Of a stretch of 64,000 nucleotides of DNA, positions 56,571 to 64,000 are shown one piece after another; the stretch's first letter is position 1, and the number at the start of each line of letters is the position of its first letter. The position numbers were made by a program, and so were the translations under genes. This DNA comes from Pseudobacter ginsenosidimutans (GTDB taxonomy: Bacteria > Bacteroidota > Bacteroidia > Chitinophagales > Chitinophagaceae). The notes beneath the pieces are model-generated. The model was not told the origin of the DNA, did not search any database, and saw only the letters and a list, made by a program, of their open reading frames with translations. The DNA lies in contig NZ_CP042431.1 in the NCBI RefSeq assembly GCF_007970185.1, positions 62,001-126,000 of the forward strand, written 5' to 3'.

Positions 56571-57763
56571 TCAGAGTAGCTTAAGAGTTTTTCCTTCCAT
56601 CCGGAATTTCACTCCCATTTCCGTCAACACTTCCAGGATATCGGAGAGGTTGACATTCCTGTAAAACTCTCCTTTGAAAATGATATCCGGCACATTGTTA
56701 CTGTACTCCACCCTGATATTGTACCACCTTTCCAATTGCTTCATTACCTGCCTGAGATTAGCGCCATTGAACTCGAATATTCCGTTTTTCCAGGCGAGAA
56801 TCTGGTCAGGGTTAGGAGTATTGAGGATCTTTATTGGCTCAGCCGCCTGTATCGATTGAATGGCCTGCTGACCTGGCTTCAAAATAACTGCCGTTGCTTT
56901 TGAGTCAACCGGCACGGCCTTCTCATTGGTGACAGCAGGTAATATTTTTACACTTCCACTGATCAGCGTTGTTTGAATATTTCCTTCATCAGTATAAGCA
57001 TTGATGTTGAAACTGGTGCCAAGCACCTGTACTGTTGACTGACCATCTATATCCACGGTAAATATTTTGGACCTGTCCTGCGCCACTTCCAGGTAAACCT
57101 CACCTGTTACTCTGATTTGCCTTTTCCCATTATTGAAAACAGAAGGGAAACTGATACTGGAAGCCGCGTTCAGCCAGGCTTTTGTACCATCGGGTAAAGT
57201 CAGTTGGTATTGGCCTCCATTGGGAGTGGCCAACTTTATCATTTTTCCTGCATCGGCCAACTGTTCGCCATCTGAATAGGCAATAGTTGCTCCAACGGCG
57301 ATGCCCGTTTTATCAGAGGAAAGGTCAATTTGCTTATCGTCAACAGTCAGTACCGCTTTGTTGGTGCCGGGCAGGATGCCTGACGAAACAATGCCCGGAC
57401 CAGCCCCCGGGGCTGACTTTGTCCGCATGTCGGCAGACAGCATTACAGCGGTTGAAATACCGGCGATCAAAATGGCTGCGGCTGCATAACGGACCCATGA
57501 CCGGCGATAAAGAGGAACAGGTTTTACGGGGGGTGATTCCCGGGACATGCGCTCCGCCTTCAATTTCTGCTCCAGGTTTTCCAATACATCGGGAAAGCTG
57601 AGGTCATGTCCCCCCATTCTTCCCAACTGTTTTTCATTGCCTGCTGCAGCACTTCATCGTTTTGCGGGTCCTGCAAAAAACTGCGGAACAAGGTCAATTC
57701 TTCAGGAGTTATGCTACCCTGGAGATACCTGTCGATATAATATTCAAATGTCTGCGTTTGCAT
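56571..57763 (-). CDS. FecR-family anti-sigma factor, N-terminal frameshift
   Basis: Membrane anti-sigma regulator. The N-terminal sigma-binding part (MQTQTFEYYIDRYLQGSIT ... NSWEEW, from 57763) is in one frame. The membrane helix (WVRYAAAAILIAGIS) and the periplasmic FecR/DUF4974 domains (TPNGGQYQLTLPDGTKAWLNAAS, GEVYLEVAQD, then LEVLTEMGVKFRMEGKTL) are in another, from 57626. The switch is at a run of six C (plus strand 57610-57615); a seventh would join them. The gene sits between the ECF sigma gene and susC, the normal position. Without the N-terminal part it could not hold the sigma factor. Confidence 0.85.
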
Positions 57764-57834
57764 GTATTGGTATAAGAGTGTATGATTTTTGGAAAGAGGA
57801 CAGGTTGGACTGAAAAAAAAAGAAAAAATATTTT

Positions 57835-58434
57835 TTACAGTACAAAACCAGCCAGGATAGAAATAATGATACCGGCATTTTTTTTCAGATAGTGCCTTAA
57901 AAACACAAGCGCTTCCACAATATGTTGTCGTACCGCGCTACGGCTGATGCCCAGGCGTTGGGCGATCTCTTCGTAGGTAAGGTCTTCTTTCCTGCTGAGA
58001 AAGAACACCTCCTTTCGGCGTGCCGGCAATTGGTCAATACCCCGTTGAAGGATCTCCATCAGTTCTTTGGATTCGAGCTCCTGCTGCCCGGTTTGACCGT
58101 AGGTAAGTTTATAGAGATGGTCGGGATTTATTGGCTGGCTACCCAGCATTTTCTGTTTTAAAGCGGCTTTGGCCCTGTTCCTTGTGATCACGAATATGTA
58201 GCCGGGGAAATTATCAATCCCTGTGATGGTATCCTTGTATTTCCAAAGGCTGGTAAATATGTCCTGGAGGATTTCCTCAGCCAGCTCAGGCTGTTTCAAC
58301 CAGTAAATAAGGTATGAGTAAATACGGTTGGCATAGCGGTTCATGATAATGGAAAATGCCCGCTCATCGCCACGAGCAACTTGCTCCAGCAAGTCTCTCT
58401 CATCGTCCTCGATCTGTAAGTTGCCGTTACCCAA
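57835..58434 (-). CDS. ECF RNA polymerase sigma factor
   Basis: 199 residues. Region 2 (DERAFSIIMNRYANRIYSYL ... ILQDIFTSLWKYKD) and region 4 (RRKEVFFLSRKEDLTYEEIAQRLGI ... QHIVEAL) are typical of SusC-associated ECF sigma factors. It is upstream of fecR and susC. Expected signalling: SusC STN contacts FecR, which releases this sigma to transcribe the transport operon. The last residues (GIIISILAGFVL) are hydrophobic, a small oddity. Confidence 0.93.
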   Translation of the reverse strand: MGNGNLQIEDDERDLLEQVARGDERAFSIIMNRYANRIYSYLIYWLKQPELAEEILQDIFTSLWKYKDTITGIDNFPGYIFVITRNRAKAALKQKMLGSQPINPDHLYKLTYGQTGQQELESKELMEILQRGIDQLPARRKEVFFLSRKEDLTYEEIAQRLGISRSAVRQHIVEALVFLRHYLKKNAGIIISILAGFVL

Positions 58435-58696
58435 TATGTAGCATTAATGATTGCTGGCGTAAATTAGAATATTTTTGGGAAACGAAATTACAAAGGCAGA
58501 TTGGACCTGCAATGTAAGAACCTTCGGATCTGCAGAGTTCCAAACATCAAATCCGTAGAATTATTGCAAAACAGAAAAGGTATTGAGTAACATACCAGTC
58601 TTTACCGGATGATCACTAACTCTACTCAATTGCAATGGACAATAGCCTCAAATCATTGAGAAAATGGTTCGAAAATTCTCCAATTCCGGCAACAAA

Positions 58697-58729
58697 AAGA
58701 GAGATCGAGAAATCGGTCTCTCTTTTTTG
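58697..58729. terminator. Terminator downstream of tRNA-like remnant
   Basis: Eleven-bp stem AAGAGAGATCG/CGGTCTCTCTT (one G-T pair) with A-run before and T-run after. It resembles the terminator at 46617-46647, including the preceding GGCAACAAAAAGAGA. Confidence 0.75.
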
Positions 58730-58751
58730 TTTTCAGCCTGCCCTCCTGAAT

Positions 58752-58801
58752 AATAAAAAGAATCGCCAACTACTGCAATACTAATTACAGTAATTGGCGA
58801 T
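58752..58801 (-). terminator. Terminator after TlpA gene
   Basis: Fourteen-bp inverted repeat ATCGCCAACTACTG/CAGTAATTGGCGAT (13 of 14 paired), followed on the minus strand by CTTTTTATT, 36 bp past the TlpA stop. Confidence 0.75.
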
Positions 58802-58836
58802 ACACCAAACAAAAAGTTCAGTTCTTCAATAAGTGA

Positions 58837-60291
58837 TTACATGAATTTCCTTACAAAGTTCCTGAAGCCAACTTTATCAGTCCGTGGATCAGGCGGGATA
58901 CCGGCTATGTTTCCATTTTTGTCCACCACAACCAGCTGCGGATAAGCATACAGATTAAGGTGTTTGATAAACGGATGTTTTTGTTCCTGGTCTTCCGTAT
59001 ATAATTGCAATGTTTTCTTTCCTGAATATTTTCCAATACCCTGCAGCCAGTATTTCCTCTCATCAACCCCTACAGAAACGAAGCGGATATTTTCGTTTTT
59101 CATTTCCTCCTCCAGCTCGTCCATTGCAGGGGCCATTGCTTTGCAGCCTCCGCAGCCATTAAACCAGAAGTCCATTACCACCACATTGCCTTTGAAGTCC
59201 GCCAACTGGTGGATTTTTCCTGTTGAGTCAGGCAAAGCAAATTTGTAAAAGGGCGTGCCGGTCCTGAAATTGGATTGCGCATGATCATAGATGGCTTTTA
59301 CCTGTTTAAAAAAAGGATTGCGAGCATCCACCTGGTCCAGGTAGAACTGGTACATTTTTCTTACATCAGGATTATCCATTTTAGCTTCTACATATGTCAG
59401 TGTTTGCCGCGATAACTGGTAATCCCTGACAATTGGTTTATCCTTCAGGTACTTCATTGCCATCTTGGCGAATTCCAGTTTTCTATCCTGTCTGAAAACA
59501 TCACCTCCAACATAATAAGGATTTTTGAACTCCGATAATTGAATATAGTCGGATACCGCAGCTCCACCATGATAATAGATCACATTTGATTTGAAGAAAA
59601 CATCGATCCTTTTTTTCTGTACGATATACTTGTTGAACAAATATCTGAGAGAATCATTTTCACTTTGTAGTGAACTGATGAACAGCATATAAAAAACGCC
59701 ATCGTACAGTTGCCCCTTAATAATATCCCTGGCCTGTGGAGAAATATTTCCTTTAAATGATTTCAACGCTGCATCTATGGCGTTGAATTTCCTGTCACTG
59801 GATTCATATTTATAAGTCAGGGATTGTAATGCATACTTTGGGTCCTTATTGAAAAGATCCAGCATAGCCCCTGTTGCTGCTTTGGTCATATTCAACTTAT
59901 CGCTGCCCCTTCCTGAAAATCCTATATTTACGATCCCAAATCCAAAATGTCCGGCAGTTTTCATCTCCGGTACGCTCACATGAATACTATCGGAAGGCTC
60001 CATCAGCATTTCATATACACCGGGAAAAACAAGAAATTTATCATTTATGAAAACAGATACATTGGTTGGTTTGCTGATATTGAATGCAAATTCAAATTTG
60101 CCGTTCCCCACCTCCATTTCATAAGTTGTTAACGACTCCCTCGTAATCAGAAACGGATCGGACATTCGCAAAGTTACTTTCAAAATGCTGTCTTCAGCGC
60201 CAGCCACAGTTCCGGTAATCTTAGTAATACCCTGAGCTGTTACTATGCAGTAAATGAATGAGAACAAAGAGATCAATGCCAGTTTTTTCAT
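58837..60291 (-). CDS. TlpA-family thiol-disulfide reductase
   Basis: 484 residues, signal peptide (LALISLFSFIYCIVTAQG). The N-terminal beta domain (TGTVAGAEDSILKVTLRM) and helical middle are followed by the C-terminal thioredoxin domain. The redox site is FNGCGGCKAMAP (CxxC = CGGC), with cis-Pro in LYAYPQLVVVD. It follows the second SusD by 26 bp and ends at a strong terminator. It resembles the 448-residue TlpA protein of the neighbouring locus in layout. Confidence 0.87.
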   Translation of the reverse strand: MKKLALISLFSFIYCIVTAQGITKITGTVAGAEDSILKVTLRMSDPFLITRESLTTYEMEVGNGKFEFAFNISKPTNVSVFINDKFLVFPGVYEMLMEPSDSIHVSVPEMKTAGHFGFGIVNIGFSGRGSDKLNMTKAATGAMLDLFNKDPKYALQSLTYKYESSDRKFNAIDAALKSFKGNISPQARDIIKGQLYDGVFYMLFISSLQSENDSLRYLFNKYIVQKKRIDVFFKSNVIYYHGGAAVSDYIQLSEFKNPYYVGGDVFRQDRKLEFAKMAMKYLKDKPIVRDYQLSRQTLTYVEAKMDNPDVRKMYQFYLDQVDARNPFFKQVKAIYDHAQSNFRTGTPFYKFALPDSTGKIHQLADFKGNVVVMDFWFNGCGGCKAMAPAMDELEEEMKNENIRFVSVGVDERKYWLQGIGKYSGKKTLQLYTEDQEQKHPFIKHLNLYAYPQLVVVDKNGNIAGIPPDPRTDKVGFRNFVRKFM

Positions 60292-60317
60292 TATCTTATT
60301 TTTAAGACTTCAGTTAA

Positions 60318-61682
60318 TTAATATTGATTTTGTGTAATACCGTTGTAATTGATCACAAACTGTGGAATGGGCAATACATAGCGCGGATCATTCGGAGGCA
60401 AATTGTAGGTTTCCGAACCGATAGTGCGTGTAAGCGTTTTCGCATACTGAGGATCACGGTTCAGTCTTTTCAGATCCTGCCACCTAATTCCTCTCGTTAC
60501 AAGTTCTTTACGTCTTTCTGCCAGTATTCTGTCTAGTGCCTCCTTCTGGTTCTGCGCTGTCAGCGGAACAAAAGATTGGGAAATATATCTTTTGGATAAA
60601 AGGATATTGAGGGCATCCATAGCGCCATCGGGATCTCCCAGCCGGGCTTTGGTTTCTGCCAGTATCAACAATACTTCTGCTGTGGTAGTACCTGTAAACA
60701 GCTGACCGGAATAACTTCCCCGGAAAGAATATTTGTTGTCAGTTTCCTTTCTGAAAAACAATGATTTTCTCAGATCTGTATTTTCATACAAATCGTAGAG
60801 GTCGTCCGCTATCCTGCCATAAGTGGGGTTTGATGAACTCCTGGTCATGGCAGAAAACCTGAGATGCATTTCTTTTGATTCAATCACAAGCGGACGTGTG
60901 CCTGTATTGTTCACCAGGTTGAAATCCTCCACATAAGAATGGTATTTCAAACTGGAATCAGCACTTTTTTGAGCAGCCTGATACCTGTCCATGAACAGGT
61001 AAGCTCTTGCCAGTAACGCATAAGCGCCGCCCCTGGCCACCTGCGAGCGGATTATCTGTTCTACAGGCAGCAATTTCGAAGCGGTTTCCAGGTCTGTCAC
61101 AATCTGCTGATAAGTAGCTTCCAGGCTCGCCCGGACTATCTTTTCATCCTTATCCGCCGTAAGTTTCAGGGGAATACCCAAATCTGCCGGCGCCGTATCG
61201 GCATCATAATACTTGCAGAAGTCCATTGCAATATTCAGGAATTGCCTGGACCTGTAAAACAAAGCACATCCTTTGAGGCGATCATATATCGCTTTGTTTT
61301 TTTCAGTTCTGTTGATAGTTTCGAGCCCTTCCAATACAACATTGCATATCTGCACCTGTATATAGGCTGCCACCCATTCATTTAACTGGGATGATCCATA
61401 TTCGAGGTCCCGTTCCTTCTTCCAGGTAATGAAGTCCCTGTCTGAATTGTAATAGAACAGGCTCAATTGTTCGGGAGTAAAGTTGTAGTCATCGCAGGAA
61501 GTTTCTGCTGCACCTCTCCCGTCGTACTCGAACTCACTTGAATTCATCAGCAGGTCCAGATCATTCAGCGTAGTGGGTACTATCAGTTTGATATTCTGCT
61601 TTTCTTCCAGCCAACCTTTCGAGCAGGAGCTTACCAGCAGACTGATCAGCGCTATTGTTACAAATTGAATTTTCTTTTTCAT
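60318..61682 (-). CDS. SusD/RagB family outer-membrane lipoprotein, second locus
   Basis: 454 residues, lipobox LLVSSCSKG. SusD features include ALFYRSRQFLNIAMDFCKYY in the N-terminal half and the C-terminal RILAERRKELVTRGIRWQDLKRLNRD signature. It pairs with the following-upstream SusC (39 bp apart). Shorter than the first SusD and not closely similar at first sight, so a different ligand is likely. Confidence 0.93.
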   Translation of the reverse strand: MKKKIQFVTIALISLLVSSCSKGWLEEKQNIKLIVPTTLNDLDLLMNSSEFEYDGRGAAETSCDDYNFTPEQLSLFYYNSDRDFITWKKERDLEYGSSQLNEWVAAYIQVQICNVVLEGLETINRTEKNKAIYDRLKGCALFYRSRQFLNIAMDFCKYYDADTAPADLGIPLKLTADKDEKIVRASLEATYQQIVTDLETASKLLPVEQIIRSQVARGGAYALLARAYLFMDRYQAAQKSADSSLKYHSYVEDFNLVNNTGTRPLVIESKEMHLRFSAMTRSSSNPTYGRIADDLYDLYENTDLRKSLFFRKETDNKYSFRGSYSGQLFTGTTTAEVLLILAETKARLGDPDGAMDALNILLSKRYISQSFVPLTAQNQKEALDRILAERRKELVTRGIRWQDLKRLNRDPQYAKTLTRTIGSETYNLPPNDPRYVLPIPQFVINYNGITQNQY

Positions 61683-61721
61683 CCTTACACTTTTAATAAA
61701 TAATCGTCTGGTTCATCCCTT

Positions 61722-64000
61722 TTAGAATCCGGCATTCAAGCCGAATGCAAGAGAGCGCACAGGTTTTTGTGTGGGAAAATCCGGGTCAAGTCCTTTTTTA
61801 TTTGCACTCCAGATAATGCCGAGATTACTGGCGTAGACGAACACACGAAAATTTTTGATACGCAGATCCCGTAACGTTTTCGGACCGAAGGTGTAGGCCA
61901 GGCTCAGGTCCTGCAGTCTGATATGATCGCCTTTGCTCACCACCACTTCTGAATTCCTGTAATAATCATCAGCCTGGTAATCGCCCGGATAAATCATCGC
62001 AGGAACATTTGTCTTCAACTCGTCTCCCGTTTTTTGCCAGCGATCATAATAATCTCCATGGCCATAATAACCGGAATACAATGATGCGTACATGATGGTA
62101 TTACGCCGGAAATAATAACCAAATCGATAGGTAATATTGAAAGAAAGCTCCACCCCTTTATATCCAAACGTATTACGCAATGCGCCAAAATAAGGAGCGA
62201 TGGCATTGCCGTTGTACACAAGATTATTAGCCGGGTCTTGTCCCAGGAACTGTAGGATCTTGCTATATTCCAAAGAAGGTTTGCCATCCAGGTACCCCTG
62301 GGTTGGCCGGTTGCAGGATCAAGTCCGGCCCATGGATAGCTGTAAATGCCAAATAAGGAACGGCCTGCTACCGGTGAATAACCAACAGGATTACGGATGA
62401 TCGTATTATCATTGACACTGATAAAACTGTAGATGGAAGTGATGCGTTGGTATTTTGTCACTTTATCCTTTGCATAGGAAAAAATAGCCGTGGTTTTCCA
62501 GTTGAAATCACCTGCCTGAATATTGACTGAATTCAATTCGATATCTATTCCCCTGCCAGTCATATTCGCGAGGTTGCCCCTGTAAGAAATATAACCTGAT
62601 GTAGGATCTATATCGCCATTGCCAATCAGATCGGTGCCTTTACGACTGAAATACTCGATACTTCCAGACAGTCTGTTGCCTGCCAGTCCGAAATCAATCC
62701 CCATATTCCACATTGCATTCTTCTCCCATCGTAAATCCTTATTGGGAGGATTCTGCAAATCTGCAGCAGGTATGGACATGCTGTAATTCGTGGTTAACCT
62801 GGCCGTGGTAAATGCAGTCAGCGTTTTATCTACATTGCCACTGTAGCCGTAGGTAGTCCGCAGGCTCAGTTCAGGTAACCAATGCAGTGTATAAAAACTC
62901 TCTTTGCTGATATTCCATCTTGCGCCGGCAGACCATAGGGGCACTGATTTCTGATTGGTGCGTACACCAAAAACATTGGACTGGTCTATTCGGGCAGAAG
63001 CAGACAATACATATCTCAGGTCAAAATCGTAAGCACCATTGATGTAATAAGAACGAAGCCTGTCCAATGTTCCGCTATGATCATCGTAGTTAGGGATTTT
63101 ACTGTTGTAACCATTACCATACAGTTTGAAGCTGGAAACATAATCCACTGCCGCGCTCGATCCAACCACAGGATCAAAACCGTACAACCTGCTGGAATTC
63201 CCGGTGGTTCTTACCTGCCTGACTTCAATACCTGCAATCGCATGTACCTGGTGTTTCTTCCAACGCTGATCATAGTTCAATTGCAATCTTCCATTCAAAG
63301 CATTCAATTCATTAATGGAATTGTCGAGTCGTGCACCCAACGGAATATTTCGTTTCAATACCCCATTCCCGAATGTGGTGTAGCTGTTGATCTGATCACG
63401 CATGGTATAACTGTCCTGATCGTACAAATTCCTGGTTTTGCTCCACTGGTTCTCATACTGGAAACGGGCTTCAGCAGACAGTTGTGGCAGCAGAGAATAT
63501 TTAACTGCCGCATTAAGCCTGGTTTCGGTAAGCAGGTTTTTGTTGTTCTGTAATTCCAGTTCCTTCAGTGGTACAAAATCCCAGTTGAGCAATCCATCTG
63601 ATAAAGCTTTTTGTTTAAGAACGGAACTAAAGGTTTTGGTTACTGCTGCCGGTTCTCCATTATCATCTACCAGTCTTGCATAAGGGTACATCATCTCCTG
63701 CCCCATATTGTTAAGCATTTGTACTACTCCGGCAGATGACCTGTTACTTCTGTTGTACGAAAGATTGACGGTAAACTCCAGCTTCTCCACAGGCTTGAAC
63801 ACCTGGTTGCTATTGAGACTGATGCGGCTGAAATCATTGCCCACCTGAGCTTCCCGGTTCTTATCAAAGCCTGCGGAAAAATAATAGGAATACCTGGGAC
63901 CGCCGCCATTCAGGCTCAGGGCGTACTGTTGCCTGATGGTTTGCTGGTAGAGATATTTCTCCATGTCCTTCCGAAGGTCGTATCCTCTCAATGCATCGAT
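61722..64000 (-). pseudogene. SusC/RagA TonB-linked transporter, partial, with a frameshift
   Basis: Barrel part of a second SusC. The N-terminal region (plug, signal peptide) lies beyond the right edge; the frame is open to base 64000. Reading runs to GLDPATGQP near 62300 and then must switch frame to QGYLDGKPSLEYSKIL to continue to the normal barrel end (GLNAGF, stop at 61722). One extra base at the run of three G on the plus strand (62300-62302) would restore it. Otherwise the sequence is well conserved (SARIDQSNVFG, WSAGARWNISKE, KGDHIRLQDLSLAYTF), which argues for a very recent mutation or a sequence error. It is first in a susC-susD-tlpA operon. Confidence 0.85.

Larger units (their letters stand above)
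58435..58836. other. Intergenic region with two terminators and a tRNA 3'-end-like sequence
   Basis: 402 bp without a gene. It contains, from right to left, the terminator of the upstream TlpA gene, a second terminator (58697-58729), and TGGTTCGAA (58665-58673) with CCGGCAAC (58686-58693), which recalls a tRNA T-arm and acceptor end. Promoter of the ECF gene not identified. Confidence 0.5.

Overview
The window looks like a chromosomal segment of a Bacteroidota bacterium, most likely of the Chitinophagaceae/Chitinophaga type (family placement is inference). The reasons are two SusC/SusD pairs with an ECF sigma/FecR switch, type IX secretion genes (PorU2-like sortase, PorV/PorQ-like), GH92 mannosidases, Bacteroidota promoter boxes (TAnnTTTG) in front of stable-RNA and rpoB genes, and the Bacteroidota gene order rpsU-xerC-hpf-tRNA-tuf-secE-nusG-rplKAJL-rpoBC.

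Region 1 (1-24 kb) is the translation/transcription block, nearly all on the minus strand: rpsU, xerC, hpf, tRNA-Thr/Tyr/Gly/Thr, tuf, tRNA-Trp, secE, nusG, rplK, rplA, rplJ, rplL, then rpoB and rpoC (rpoC runs off the left edge). It is interrupted three times: a small lipoprotein gene between hpf and the tRNAs, a histone H1-like Lys/Ala/Pro repeat protein between nusG and rplK, and a LacI regulator with two secreted GH92 glycosidases between rplL and rpoB. Terminators and a private rpoB promoter insulate the last insertion.

Region 2 (24-37.7 kb) holds riboflavin synthase, a five-gene surface-modification operon (carbamoyltransferase, DUF5989, SxtJ-like, SGNH hydrolase, GT-C-like membrane protein), PorU2-like and PorV/PorQ-like secretion genes, and tyrS.

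Region 3 (37.8-46.6 kb) is an AT-richer genomic island inserted at tRNA-Gln(TTG). It carries a divergent tyrosine recombinase, a decayed chromate transporter, an unrecognised 564-residue protein, a minus-strand trio (sigma-like factor, small helical protein, M78 metallopeptidase) and, divergent from the trio, a three-gene CBASS anti-phage operon: patatin phospholipase (CapV-like), DncV-like CD-NTase, and an E2-like protein with a C-terminal SEC-C zinc motif. An imperfect copy of the tRNA 3' end closes the island at 46.6 kb. The predicted logic is phage sensing, cyclic nucleotide synthesis, then phospholipase-driven membrane damage. E2 would act on the synthase, and the sigma/peptidase trio may control expression.

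Region 4 (46.7-64 kb) contains two consecutive SusCD nutrient-uptake loci rich in TlpA/thioredoxin proteins, one with a secreted trypsin-like protease and its own ECF sigma/FecR pair. Substrate is unknown; peptides are a plausible guess. Three genes in the window (xerC, fecR, the second susC) each appear to have lost one base in a C/G run, so sequence errors should be excluded before calling them broken.
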